From assembly GCA_965226475.1 (NCBI GenBank), contig CBDDDJ010000005.1, positions 1,798,001 through 1,862,000 of the forward strand: a DNA stretch of 64,000 nucleotides, written 5' to 3'. Origin of the DNA: JASLMY01 sp965226475. Lineage in GTDB: Bacteria; Pseudomonadota; Alphaproteobacteria; GCA-2731375. Both the position numbers and the translations under genes were made by a program. Positions within the stretch are counted from its first letter, which is position 1. Each line of letters starts with the position of its first letter. The notes under the pieces are model-generated. The model searched no databases and was not told where the DNA came from. It saw only the letters and a list, made by a program, of their open reading frames with translations. Shown here piece after piece: positions 37,482-46,392 of this stretch.

Positions 37482-39449
37482 ATGAGCCTCGAACGTCTGG
37501 ATATCACCCGACGCGAGCCCTACCTCGACGGCCAAGTGTTCGAGGGCGGCGGCGCCTACGAACGGATCGACGCCGTCGCCCACTATGCTGTCGACCCGGA
37601 TCACGCCGCCAACGCCGGCATCGTCGACCTGGCGCTGGCGCCGCGCGGGGACGACGGCCTGGTGCACTTCAAGGGCGACGTCACAATTCTGCACCCCCTC
37701 GATGGTGGCAACCGCACCCTGCTGCTGGAGGTGCCGAACCGGGGCAACCGGGTGCTGCCGCGCTCTTTCAACCGGGCGCCCTTCGACCTGATGCCGACCG
37801 ACGAGATCCTTCCGGGCGACGGTTTCCTGCAGCGCCACGGCTGGACCCTCGGCTGGGTCGGCTGGCAGTGGGACGTGCCGAAACCGACGGTGCGCATGGG
37901 CCTGGATGCCCCCCGGATCGCCTCCAGCGCGCTCAACGCCGATGCGCCGATGCAGCTTCGTATCCAGCCGAACACCCGACGGATGGACTATCCGCTGACC
38001 GACCATCACGTCGGCGCCATCGGCAACCACCAGGCGATCGCCGCCCGCGACGTCGATGATCCGGACGCCCGCTTGCTGGTGCGCGCCGGGATGTATGGCG
38101 CGGCGGAGGTGATCCCACGTGACCGGTGGCGCTTCGCCCGCAACGAGGATGGCGCGGCGATGGCCGATCCGACGCACATCCACCTCGACGGCGGCTTCGA
38201 GCCGGGCCGTATCTACGACATCCTCTATACCCCCGCCGAATGTCCGGTGCCGGGCGCCGGCCTGCTGGCGCTGAGGGACCTCGGTGCCTGGCTGCGGCGC
38301 GACCCGGCCTCGCCGCTCGCCGGCCGTATCGATCAGGCGATCACCGAGGGGATCTCCCAATGCGGCCGGTTCCTTCGTACCTTCCTCGGCCTCGGCCTCA
38401 ATGTCGACGAAGCCGGTGAACAGGTCTTCGACGGCGTGCTGGCACACATCGCCGGCGGCCGGCGGGGCGAGTTCAACCAGCGGCGCGGCCAGCCCTCGGT
38501 GCAGCCGACGCCCAGCTTCGGCCACCTCTTCCCCTTCGCCGATGATTCCCAGGAGGATCCCCGCACCGGACGGCGGGCCGGCCTGCTGGACCGCCAGCGC
38601 GCGGCGGGCGGCATGCCCAGGATATTCTATACCGACACCTCGTCGGAGTACTGGCGGGGCGATGCCGCGCTCTCGCATCTCTCGGTGACGGACGGCGGCG
38701 ACGTCGAGCCGCCGGCCGAGGTGCGCCGCTACCTCTTCGCCGCCACCCAGCACGGGCCGGGCGTGCTGCCCTTCGCCGACCGGAGCCCCTTCGGCACCCA
38801 CGGTTCGAACAATTTCAACATCGTCGACTACCGCCCGCTCTTTCGCTGCGCGCTGACCAACCTGCTGCTCTGGATCCGCGACGGCGAGGCGCCGCCGGCA
38901 AGCGTCTTCCCGCGCGGCGCCGACGACACCGCCGCCAGCCGCGAGGCGGTGGCCGAGACGCTGGCGAAATTCCCGGCGCTCGCCTGTCCCGATCCCGCGC
39001 GCCTGCCGACACTCTATCCCTTGGACCTCGGCGACGTGGCGGATCGCGGCATCGGCGCCTTCCCGGCGACGCGGGAGGGCGAGGCCTATCCCTGCCTGGT
39101 CTCCGCCGTCGACGCCGACGGCAACGAGGTGGGTGGCATCCCCATGCCCGACGTCACCGTGCCCGTCGCCACCCACACCGGCTTCAATGTCCGCCATGCC
39201 AATAGCGGCGGGGCCGGTCAGATCCTGGAATACGTCGGCCTGACGCTTCCCTTCGCCAAGGACGAGGCGGCCCGGACCGAGACGAACGACCCCCGGCCCT
39301 CGATCGCCGAACGCTATCGGAGCCGCGAGGCGTACCTCGCCCAGGTCCGCGCCGCCGCCGAGGCCCTGGTCGACGGGCGCCTGTTGCTGGCCGAGGATAT
39401 CGAGGTCTGCTCCCAAATCGCGGCGGAGCGCTACGACGCCTGTGTCTGA
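37482..39449 (+). CDS. Alpha/beta hydrolase domain-containing protein (Abhydrolase_10-like)
   Basis: 655-residue protein of a large hydrolase family common in environmental proteobacteria. N-terminal all-beta-looking region with LLEVPNRGNRVLPRSFNRAP and WTLGWVGWQWDVP, then the nucleophile elbow ITEGISQCGRFLRTFLGLG (Ser in GxSxxGR), FPFADDSQEDPRTG, FYTDTSSEYWRGDAAL, and FPATREGEAYPCLVSAVDADGNE. No signal peptide. Substrate unknown; esterase or lactonase activity is possible. The intact end lies ~20 bp before the IS5 element, so the insertion spared it. The family motif usually has Ser-Gln-Ser; here it is Ser-Gln-Cys. Confidence 0.8.
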   Translation: MSLERLDITRREPYLDGQVFEGGGAYERIDAVAHYAVDPDHAANAGIVDLALAPRGDDGLVHFKGDVTILHPLDGGNRTLLLEVPNRGNRVLPRSFNRAPFDLMPTDEILPGDGFLQRHGWTLGWVGWQWDVPKPTVRMGLDAPRIASSALNADAPMQLRIQPNTRRMDYPLTDHHVGAIGNHQAIAARDVDDPDARLLVRAGMYGAAEVIPRDRWRFARNEDGAAMADPTHIHLDGGFEPGRIYDILYTPAECPVPGAGLLALRDLGAWLRRDPASPLAGRIDQAITEGISQCGRFLRTFLGLGLNVDEAGEQVFDGVLAHIAGGRRGEFNQRRGQPSVQPTPSFGHLFPFADDSQEDPRTGRRAGLLDRQRAAGGMPRIFYTDTSSEYWRGDAALSHLSVTDGGDVEPPAEVRRYLFAATQHGPGVLPFADRSPFGTHGSNNFNIVDYRPLFRCALTNLLLWIRDGEAPPASVFPRGADDTAASREAVAETLAKFPALACPDPARLPTLYPLDLGDVADRGIGAFPATREGEAYPCLVSAVDADGNEVGGIPMPDVTVPVATHTGFNVRHANSGGAGQILEYVGLTLPFAKDEAARTETNDPRPSIAERYRSREAYLAQVRAAAEALVDGRLLLAEDIEVCSQIAAERYDACV

Positions 39450-39459
39450 GTGTCTGGCC

Positions 39460-40384
39460 CGAAAAGAGTTGAGTGATTTCAGTCAGTTGTGATTCACTGT
39501 TTGTATTTAGCAACCAGGGAGACACAACATGTGGACCAAAATCACTCGCCCGAAGTATGAACGCGACCTGCTGCGCTACGCAAGCGACCTGACGGATGGA
39601 GAATGGAAGGTGCTGGAGCCGTTGCTGCCTCGCGCCAAAGCGCTGGGACGGCCTCGGACGACGGCATTGCGCGAGGTGGTGAACGCGATCCCCTACCTAC
39701 TGCGTAGCGGCTGTCCATGGCGCATGCTGCCCTGGGACTTCCCGCCACGCTCGACGGTGCAGCGCTACTTTTATCTCTGGCGGGACGACGGCACCTGGTC
39801 CGAGGTCAACCGGCAACTGCTGGTCGCGGCGCGCGAGGCCGAGGGCCGCGCGGCCGGCCCGTCGGCCGGTATCATCGACAGTCAGAGCGTAAAAACCACG
39901 GAAAGCGGCGGTATCCGGGGCTTCGACGCCGGAAAGAAAGTCAAGGGCCGCAAGCGTCACATCCTCACCGACACCGGCGGCCTGCTGGTCGCGGTCGTGG
40001 TCCACGGCGCCGAGATCCAGGACCGCGACGGCGCGCCGGCGGTGTTCGCCGCCATCCCCCGCCACTTTCCCCGCCTGCGCCACGTCTTCGCCGACGGCGC
40101 CTATGCCGGGCCCAAGCTCGAGGGCGCACTGAAGCGGATCGGCCGCTGGTCGCTGGAGATCGTCAACCGTCCCGCGGGCGTGAAGGGCTTCCAACTCCTG
40201 CCCCGCCGATGGGTCGTCGAGCGCACGCTCGCCTGGCTCAATCGAAACCGGCGGCTGGCCAAGGACTTCGAGACGGCCATCGAGACCGCCGAGGCCTGGA
40301 TCTTCCTCGCCAGCATCCAACTCCTCACGCGCCGTCTCGCAAGAGCCTGAAAACACTCGATTCATTTCGAGTCGGACTCTAAGT
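39460..40384 (+). mobile_element. IS5-family insertion sequence (ends approximate)
   Basis: About 0.92 kb around the transposase at 39529-40350. The right end carries GAGTCGGACTC preceded by GATTCATTTC; the left side has a looser match (GAGTGATTTCAG ... GTGATTCACTG). The repeats are imperfect and no convincing short target duplication could be fixed, so the ends may be off by tens of bases. It sits between the hydrolase gene and a PHP gene without visibly disrupting either. Confidence 0.6.
39529..40350 (+). CDS. IS5-family transposase
   Basis: 273 residues; GGGAGA precedes the ATG. N-terminal DUF4096-like region LTDGEWKVLEPLLPRAKALGRPR ... IPYLLRSGCPWRMLPWDFPP, then the DDE catalytic core with GIIDSQSVKTTE (first Asp), HVFADGAYAGPKLEGAL (second Asp) and RWVVERTLAWLNRNRRLAKDFE (Glu, Y/R signature of IS4/IS5 groups). 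It is a single intact ORF. Confidence 0.93.
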   Translation: MWTKITRPKYERDLLRYASDLTDGEWKVLEPLLPRAKALGRPRTTALREVVNAIPYLLRSGCPWRMLPWDFPPRSTVQRYFYLWRDDGTWSEVNRQLLVAAREAEGRAAGPSAGIIDSQSVKTTESGGIRGFDAGKKVKGRKRHILTDTGGLLVAVVVHGAEIQDRDGAPAVFAAIPRHFPRLRHVFADGAYAGPKLEGALKRIGRWSLEIVNRPAGVKGFQLLPRRWVVERTLAWLNRNRRLAKDFETAIETAEAWIFLASIQLLTRRLARA

Positions 40385-40499
40385 GGCCATATCTGGTGGT
40401 GAAGTGACATTTCACCGCAAGATCTTTCAACATACCGTCATCGAATCGCGCTAGGTATCGGCTAACGAACGCCACGTTCACAGCCGAGGGTACGGGACG

Positions 40500-41396
40500 A
40501 TGGAAAACTTGCCGTTCGGCCGCCAGGGGCGGTTCTACAAGGGCAACCTGCATACCCATTCGACCAACTCCGACGGCAGCCATTCGCCGGAGCGGGTGAT
40601 CGAATTTTACCGCGAGGCGGGCTACGACTTCCTGGCGCTGAGCGACCATTTCCGCGAGAACTTCGGCTGGCCGATCACGGATACGCGGGCCTTGCGCGGC
40701 AACGGCTTCACCACGCTGATCGCGGCCGAACTGCACGCACCCGAGACGCGGATCGGCGAGACCTGGCATATCAAGGCGATCGGCCTGCCGCTCGACTTCG
40801 CGCCGCTGGCCGAAGGCGAGACGGGCCCGGGAATCGCGGCCCGCGCCCTGGCGGCCGGCGCCTTCATCGGCCTGGTGCATCCCTCCTGGTACGGCCTGAC
40901 GGTCGAGGACGCGCGCGAAATCCCCTTCGCCCATGCCATCGAGATCTACAATCATGGCAACGCGGTGGAGGTCGACCGGGGCGACGACTGGCCGTTCTGC
41001 GACCAGCTGCTGAACGACGGCTGGCGCCTCTCGGGCTACGCCGCCGACGACGCGCACTTCCTCTCGCACGACTGCCTCGGCGGCTGGGTCCAGGTCAAGG
41101 CCGACAGCCCGGAGCCGGATGTCCTGCTGGACGCCCTCAAGGCCGGCCGCTACTACTCGAGCCAGGGCCCGGAGATCCACGACATCCAAATCGATGGAGA
41201 GGCCGTCCACGTCGACTGCTCGCCCGCCGCCGCCATCATCATCTCCGGTCGCGGCTCCAAGGCCAATTACCTGCGGGGCGACGGCCTGCGCGAAGCCCGC
41301 TTCCCCACCGCCCGCTACCGGGAGGCCTATTGCCGCATCACGATAATTGACGAAGTCGGCAAGAAAGCCTGGTCCAATCCGCTCTGGTGGAATTGA
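40500..41396 (+). CDS. PHP-domain metal-dependent phosphoesterase
   Basis: 298-residue PHP domain protein with four metal-binding motifs: KGNLHTHSTNSDG (HxH), FLALSDHF, FIGLVHPSWYGL and GYAADDAHF. The N-terminal ~235 residues form the barrel; the C-terminal part (HVDCSPAAAIIISGRGSK, YCRITIIDEVGKKAWSNPLW) is a beta domain seen in CehA/McbA-type members. Function could be hydrolysis of a phosphate ester or another ester; not resolved. It starts about 115 bp beyond the IS5 element. Confidence 0.88.
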   Translation: MENLPFGRQGRFYKGNLHTHSTNSDGSHSPERVIEFYREAGYDFLALSDHFRENFGWPITDTRALRGNGFTTLIAAELHAPETRIGETWHIKAIGLPLDFAPLAEGETGPGIAARALAAGAFIGLVHPSWYGLTVEDAREIPFAHAIEIYNHGNAVEVDRGDDWPFCDQLLNDGWRLSGYAADDAHFLSHDCLGGWVQVKADSPEPDVLLDALKAGRYYSSQGPEIHDIQIDGEAVHVDCSPAAAIIISGRGSKANYLRGDGLREARFPTARYREAYCRITIIDEVGKKAWSNPLWWN

Positions 41397-41479
41397 TCGA
41401 CCGGGCCGGACGCCGCCGCCCGGCCCGGAGCAGCGAGCCCCCTACGTCCAACGTCCAACGCCGCGGCACTTACGGCACG

Positions 41480-41548
41480 AAATTCGGGACGGTTAAATAA
41501 TTCGCAACAGGATGGGATTTTTGAGAAATATTTAACAGTCCCGAATTT
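41480..41548. repeat. 20-bp inverted repeat (MITE-like hairpin) at the broken end of a GNAT gene
   Basis: Left arm 41480-41499 (AAATTCGGGACGGTTAAATA) and right arm 41529-41548 pair with a single mismatch around a 29-base loop. The surroundings are AT-rich compared with the rest of the window. The GNAT reading frame begins exactly at the right arm and has a TAA inside it, so the hairpin marks a junction. Confidence 0.7.
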
Positions 41549-41769
41549 TGAGCGAGACCCGCGCCGCGATCTGTGCCGTCCACACCCCGCCCGAAAATCT
41601 CGGGCGCGGCTATGCCGGCACGGCCACCGCGGCGCTGGTCGAGCGGATCATGCGGCGGGGGAAGTCGCGGGCCTGTCTCCACACCGATCTCGCAAACCCG
41701 TACGCCAACCGCTGCTACCGAAAAGTCGGCTTCAAGACCCGGTGCCGTTCGCGCCAGGTCGACATCTAA
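41548..41769 (+). pseudogene. GNAT-family acetyltransferase, 5'-truncated remnant
   Basis: 73 codons (nominal TTG start) showing only the C-terminal half of a GNAT domain: AVHTPPENLGRGYAGTATAALVERI is the acetyl-CoA-binding motif A (Q/RxxGxG/A type), followed by ACLHTDLANPYANRCYRKVGF, motif B. The N-terminal strands are missing; a stop lies in frame within the upstream hairpin. The element IS1595 copy B lies 6 bp after the stop. Not expected to be functional. Confidence 0.75.
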
Positions 41770-41775
41770 CGGAAA

Positions 41776-42800
41776 GGCTCAATTTGTGAAACGTATGCAT
41801 TTGTGATAGAATGCCCGGAATGTCAGGAGGTTGGGTCATGGACGGCAAGGGTTTCCAGGTGTGGCTTTCGGCGGCGCGCGGGCTGACGCGCGTGCAGCGG
41901 CACGAGGCGCTCGCGGTGCTGTCGGGCCGGAGCGAAGGCGAGGCATCGAAGGCCGCGATCGAGCTTGGTGTGGACGAGGCCCGGCGCTGTCCGCACTGCG
42001 CGAGCGAAGGGGCGGTTTCGCGCGGTATGGCGCGGGGTCTGCGGCGCTACCAGTGCAAGGGCTGCGGCAGGACCTTCAACGCGCTGACCGGTACGCCGCT
42101 GTCGGGCCTGCACCACAAGGAACGCTGGCTGTCGTTCGGGGCGTCGCTGGCGGAGGGGGAGACGGTGAAGGCCTCGGCGGCGCGCTGCGACGTGGCGGTG
42201 AGCACGGCGTTCCGCTGGCGTCACCGGTTTCTGGCGGCGGCGCGGAGCGATTCGGAGGTGCTCAAGGGGATCGTGGAAGCGGACGAGACCTACGTCCTGG
42301 AGAGCCGGAAGGGCGCGCGCGGGCTGGGACGCAAGGCACGGCGGCGGGGCGGCAAGGCGAAGAAGCGCGGCCTCTCGCGCGAGCAGGTGCCGGTTCTCAT
42401 GGCGGCGGACCGGAGCGGGACGACGGTGAGCGCGGTGCTGCCCAGGGTCGACGCGGCGGCGCTCACGGCTGCTCTCGACCCGGTGGTCGCGAAGGACGCC
42501 CTGCTGGTCTCCGACGGTGGCGCGAGCTATCCACCTTGCGCCGCCGCGCTCGGGGTGAGCCACGAAGCACTCAACCGCTCGATGGGGGAACGGGTTCGGG
42601 GCGATCTGCATGTGCAGACGGTGAACAGCCGCCACAGCCGGTTGAAGGACTTGCTGCGTCCCCGCCGCGGCATCGCCACCCGCTATCTGGACAACTACCT
42701 GAGCTGGTTCCACCTCGTCGGCCTCGCCCCCGGCGCCAATGACCGAGCCTGCCTCGCCGCCGCCGTAACAAGGTGACGCATACATTTCACGAAGTGAGCC
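41776..42800 (+). mobile_element. IS1595-type insertion sequence, copy B (complete)
   Basis: 1025 bp with terminal inverted repeats GGCTCAATTTGTGAA / inverted GGCTCACTTCGTGAA, flanked by the perfect 8-bp duplication AACGGAAA (41768-41775 and 42801-42808). Opposite orientation to copy A at 7580-8604, different target, so the two insertions are independent. Recombination between them would invert the intervening ~34 kb, including secA and the obgE operon. Confidence 0.93.
41838..42776 (+). CDS. IS1595-family transposase (copy B)
   Basis: 312 residues from the ATG at 41838 with AGGAGG seven bases upstream. Same zinc ribbon and ISXO2-like DDE domain as copy A; no residue differences were seen downstream of the start. 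The only change noticed is Met for Thr four codons into the longer, probably untranslated, upstream ORF. Intact. Confidence 0.92.
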   Translation: MDGKGFQVWLSAARGLTRVQRHEALAVLSGRSEGEASKAAIELGVDEARRCPHCASEGAVSRGMARGLRRYQCKGCGRTFNALTGTPLSGLHHKERWLSFGASLAEGETVKASAARCDVAVSTAFRWRHRFLAAARSDSEVLKGIVEADETYVLESRKGARGLGRKARRRGGKAKKRGLSREQVPVLMAADRSGTTVSAVLPRVDAAALTAALDPVVAKDALLVSDGGASYPPCAAALGVSHEALNRSMGERVRGDLHVQTVNSRHSRLKDLLRPRRGIATRYLDNYLSWFHLVGLAPGANDRACLAAAVTR

Positions 42801-42812
42801 AACGGAAATAAT

Positions 42813-42926
42813 ACCGTTGAGCCTTTGAATTGACCTCTCGGTTCACACAACCGTCATCGCCACGGGGCTTCGCCCCTCGCGATGACGATTGTGTTTGTGA
42901 GCCAGTGACGAGTCACTTCGTTTGCG
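42813..42926. repeat. Intergenic palindromic repeat family R2, copy A
   Basis: Begins near ATACCGTTGAGCCTTTGAAT and ends near GTCACTTCGTTTGC. It contains inverted CGTCATCGC ... GCGATGACG arms around a GGGGCTTCGCCCC hairpin. The reverse complement of the outer parts recurs at 56101-56292. No coding potential. It lies directly next to IS1595 copy B, so it was the insertion neighbourhood rather than part of the element. Confidence 0.75.
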
Positions 42927-43623
42927 CGCCAGTATAAGGCACTCGCGCGGCTAATCCCGCCACTCGGGCTTGCGATTGGCGAGGAAAGCGGCGACGCCTT
43001 CGTCGAAGTCGGGGTCGTCGGCGAGCGCCACGACCTCCGCCATCTCGAGCGCCATGCCGTCCTCGAAGTCCTGGCCGCCGCCGATGGTGACGGTGCGGCG
43101 GATCGCCTCCAGGGCGCGCTTCGGCTTGGCGGCGAGCGTGGCGGCGTAGGCCTGGACATGGTCCGCAAGCGCCGCGTCGTCGACCAGCTCGTCCACCAGG
43201 CCGATCGCCAGCGCCGCCTGGGCGTCGATGATCCGGCCGTCATAGAGATAGCGGAGCGTCGCCGGCCGGCCGATCAGGCGAACCAGGGCCTGGGTGGTGG
43301 CGATCGGCGGGATGAAGGCGATAGTGATCTCCGGCTGGCCGAGGCGGGCGCCGCGCGCGGCGAAGCGCAGGTCGCAATGCAAGGTCATCTCCAACCCGCC
43401 GCCGACGGCGGTGCCGTGGATCGCCGCCAGGGTCGGCTTGGGCGAGGCGCGAAGCAGGCGGGCGATATCGTGACAGAGTCCGACCCAGCGCCGCATGCCC
43501 TCGCCGCCGACACCGACGAAGGCATCGATATCCGCCCCGGTGCTGAAATATTTCTCGAGCCCGCTCGCCAAGACAACGATGCGGACCTCGGGATCGGCGA
43601 GAAGGGCGCCGAGCGCCTCCCGC

Positions 43624-45074
43624 GGGGATGTCCCGGGCTCTGTTGAAAAGCTGAAGTAGGCGTCGTCCGCCTGGAGCCGCTAGGCTCTGGGTGCTGATTC
43701 CATCAAGGAGAACGACGCCATGACCAAGACTACACGCAACGACCGTTCCTCGGAACCATCCTGTCGGCTCTTGCCATCGATGCCGGAGGCCTTCGACGAT
43801 CCGCGCATGAGCGTCGATCGCTTCTGCCTTTTGGCGGGCCTCGAGTCTTTGAACGAGATGATCTCGGCGGACGCGGAAGCCTTGTGCGGTTCGCGCCACG
43901 CCGGCTCGGGCGAGCGCAAGGGCCATCGATGGGGCACGACCCGGAGCGAGATCGCCTACCACGGCGGCAAAGTGAAGGTCGAGCGCCCTCGGGTGGGGGA
44001 CTTCGCGGGTCGGGAGATGAGCCTGCCGAGTTGGGAGCTGCTGTCGGAACCCGAACTCTTGCAAGCCTGGGCGATGAATCTGATGGTGATCAACGTCTCG
44101 ACCCGCAAGTATGCCCGCGCGGTGCGCCTGCCGGACGATGCGGGCGGCGATCTGCCGGCGGCATCGGGTGACGCAACCTCGAAGTCGGCGGTCTCGCGCC
44201 GTTTCGTGGCGTTGACGCGAAGCAAGCTGAAGGCCTGGCTGGCGAGCCCGCTCGACGATCTCGATCTCGTGGTGCTCCAGATCGACGGGCTCCATGTCGG
44301 CGATCACCTGATGGTGGCGGCGATCGGCATCGACACCGGCGGCGCGAAGCACGTGCTGGGCCTGGCCGAGGGCGCGACGGAGAACGCGGCCACGGTGCAA
44401 GCCATGCTCGACAACCTGATCGAGCGCGGTCTCGATCCCGAACGGCCTCGGCTCTACATCGTCGACGGCGCCAAGGCGCTCTCGAAGGCGATCCGGCGGA
44501 CCTTCGGGCGGGCGGCGGCCCTCCAGCGCTGCCAGGTGCACAAGGGGCGCAACATCACGGACCGGCTGGACGAGAGCCTCCATGCCGGCGTCAGGAAGGT
44601 CTTGCGGCAGGCCTGGCAGCAGGACGACGCGGCCAAGGCCGAACGGCTCTTGCGCAACCTCGCCCGCCGTCTGGAGCATGACGCACCCGGCGTCTCGGGC
44701 TCGATCCTGGAGGGCCTGGACGAGATCCTGACCGTGATCCGGCTCGGCCTCCCGCCGCAACTTCGACGCTCGCTGGCTTGCACCAACGCCATCGAGAACG
44801 CGATCGGCACCGTCCGGACGGTGCAGCGGAACGTCAAGCGCTGGCGCAACGCCGAGATGGCGCTGCGTTGGACCGCCGCCGGCCTCTTGGAGGCGCAAAA
44901 GACCTTCCGCCGCCTCAAGGCCTACCGCCAGCTCCCCATCCTCGACGCCGCCCTGCGGGAGGCGGTGAGAAAGGCCGGAGCAAAGTCCGTCATTGAAGAC
45001 ATCGAGGTGGCCGCGTAGCCTCTCGATCAGACGATGCCTATCTCGCACTTTTCAACATTGGGCGGGACATCACC
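43624..45074 (+). mobile_element. IS256-family insertion sequence (complete)
   Basis: 1451 bp, flanked by the 8-bp duplication CCTCCCGC (43616-43623 and 45075-45082). Ends are GGGGATGTCCCGGGCTCTG and, inverted, GGTGATGTCCCGCCCAATG, both running into TTGAAAAG. The duplication and ends are confirmed by the restored reading frame of the host enoyl-CoA hydratase gene. Eight-bp duplications are normal for IS256. Confidence 0.92.
43720..45018 (+). CDS. IS256-family (Mutator-type) transposase
   Basis: 432 residues; AAGGAGA precedes the ATG. Catalytic triad regions: VVLQIDGLHVGDHLM (Asp), LYIVDGAKALSKAI (Asp) followed by QRCQVHKGRNI, the C/D-x-H family signature, and SLACTNAIENAIGTVR (Glu). The ending EDIEVAA reaches within 56 bp of the right terminus. 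Intact. Confidence 0.94.
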   Translation: MTKTTRNDRSSEPSCRLLPSMPEAFDDPRMSVDRFCLLAGLESLNEMISADAEALCGSRHAGSGERKGHRWGTTRSEIAYHGGKVKVERPRVGDFAGREMSLPSWELLSEPELLQAWAMNLMVINVSTRKYARAVRLPDDAGGDLPAASGDATSKSAVSRRFVALTRSKLKAWLASPLDDLDLVVLQIDGLHVGDHLMVAAIGIDTGGAKHVLGLAEGATENAATVQAMLDNLIERGLDPERPRLYIVDGAKALSKAIRRTFGRAAALQRCQVHKGRNITDRLDESLHAGVRKVLRQAWQQDDAAKAERLLRNLARRLEHDAPGVSGSILEGLDEILTVIRLGLPPQLRRSLACTNAIENAIGTVRTVQRNVKRWRNAEMALRWTAAGLLEAQKTFRRLKAYRQLPILDAALREAVRKAGAKSVIEDIEVAA

Positions 45075-45188
45075 CCTCCCGCTTCTCGGTCAACATGTCC
45101 CAGGAAATGGCGTTGATCGGCGGCCGGTCGAAACGCAACCAGCCGACCCGGTCGACGACCTCGAGGGAGACGTGCTCGTAGGCGCCGC

Positions 45189-46364
45189 TCACGGCCGGCG
45201 ATTGCGCTTGAGGTCGTCCTCGTCGTCCCAGAGCAGGAAGTCGGGGCCGAGGTCGCGGAGCGTCGGCGCGCCCATCTGCGCCATTGTGAGGTCGAGCTCG
45301 CCCACCAGGATATCCAACGCCTTCGATGCCCCCTCGATGCCGCCGGCGGCGGCCCCATAGAGCGTCGGCCGGCCGAGGAAGACGAACTTGGCGCCGAGGC
45401 AGAGCGCCACGACGACGTCGGCGCCGCGCCTGACCCCGCTATCGAGCATGATCGTCATCCGCTCGCCCACCGCCCGGTCGATCGCCGGCAGCACCTCCAG
45501 CGGCGAGGGCGCGCGGTCCAACTGGCGGGCGCCGTGGTTGGAGACCATGATGCCATTTATCCCGATCTCGGCGGCGCGGATGGCGTCGTCGGGATGCATG
45601 ATTCCCTTCAGTACCATGTTGCTGGGGAAGAGTTCGCGGAAGCGCTCCACGTGCTTCCAGTCGAGCGGCGCCGCGGTCTGGCCGGCGACGAAATTGGCCA
45701 CCTTGTCCGGGTCGTCGCTGCCGGCATACTTCGCCCAGTTGGCAATGAACGGCGTGCCGGTCTTCAGGTATTCGGCCATCCAGCCCGGATGGCGGAGCGC
45801 CTCCAGCTTGGTCTTGAGCGTCATCGCGAGCGGGCGCGAGAAGCCGTTGCGGATGTTGCGCTCGCGCTTGGAATGCACCGGCACGTCGACGGTGATGACG
45901 AGGGTCTTGATCCCCGCATCGGCCACCCGGCGGACCATGTCCTCCGAGATCGACTTGTCGCGCGCGGCATAGAGCTGGTACCAGCCGTGGTCCGGCGCCA
46001 CGCGAGCCATGTCCTCGATCGAGGCGGTGGAGGCCCCCGACATGATGAAGGGGACGTTGCGCCGCTTCGCCGCCTCCAGCAGCATCAGGTCGGCGCCCGG
46101 GCGAAAGAGGCCGGCCATGCCGGTCGGCGAGATCCCGAAGGGGCTCGTATATTTACGGCCGAAGATCTCCTGGCTCTGGTCCCGCTCCGAGACGTCGACC
46201 AGATAGCGCGGCACCAGGCGGTGCTCCTGGAACATCCGCTCGTTGCGGCTGAGCCCGTCCTCGTCCTCGACCCCGCCCTCGATGAAATCGAAGGCGATCT
46301 TCGGCAAGCGCCGCTTCGCCATGCGGCGCAGGTCGTCGATGTTGACGGCATTGTCCAGCTTCAT
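45189..46364 (-). CDS. FMN-dependent alpha-hydroxy-acid dehydrogenase (L-lactate dehydrogenase family)
   Basis: 391 residues from the ATG at 46364. TIM-barrel flavoenzyme oxidising an L-2-hydroxy acid to the 2-keto acid. Signatures: the N-terminal RLPKIAFDFIEGGVEDE, SPFGISPTGMAGLFRPGAD, WYQLYAARD, TLVITVDVPVHSKRERNIRNGF, and the active-site His/Arg block IMVSNHGARQLDRAPSPLE, plus MLDSGVRRGADVVVAL for FMN phosphate binding. The stop overlaps the GTG start of the disrupted enoyl-CoA hydratase, so both were one operon with the dioxygenase upstream probably included. Confidence 0.93.
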   Translation of the reverse strand: MKLDNAVNIDDLRRMAKRRLPKIAFDFIEGGVEDEDGLSRNERMFQEHRLVPRYLVDVSERDQSQEIFGRKYTSPFGISPTGMAGLFRPGADLMLLEAAKRRNVPFIMSGASTASIEDMARVAPDHGWYQLYAARDKSISEDMVRRVADAGIKTLVITVDVPVHSKRERNIRNGFSRPLAMTLKTKLEALRHPGWMAEYLKTGTPFIANWAKYAGSDDPDKVANFVAGQTAAPLDWKHVERFRELFPSNMVLKGIMHPDDAIRAAEIGINGIMVSNHGARQLDRAPSPLEVLPAIDRAVGERMTIMLDSGVRRGADVVVALCLGAKFVFLGRPTLYGAAAGGIEGASKALDILVGELDLTMAQMGAPTLRDLGPDFLLWDDEDDLKRNRRP

Positions 46365-46392
46365 CGCCGGGCCCCTCCTACTGGTTGCGCGC

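Larger units (their letters stand above)
42951..45192 (-). pseudogene. Enoyl-CoA hydratase/isomerase split by an IS256 element
   Basis: The GTG start at 45192 overlaps the upstream dehydrogenase stop (GTGA). The 5' part reads SGAYEHVSLEVVDRVGW through DMLTEKRE; after the element the frame resumes with EALGALLADPEVRIVVLASG. Deleting 43624-45074 and one 8-bp repeat restores 260 residues. Crotonase signatures are ASGLEKYFSTGADI (oxyanion hole) and AIHGTAVGGGLEMTLHCD, with LGQPEITIAFIPP. It would have hydrated an enoyl-CoA in a beta-oxidation-like route. The split removes function unless the downstream 206-residue part is expressed alone. Confidence 0.92.
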
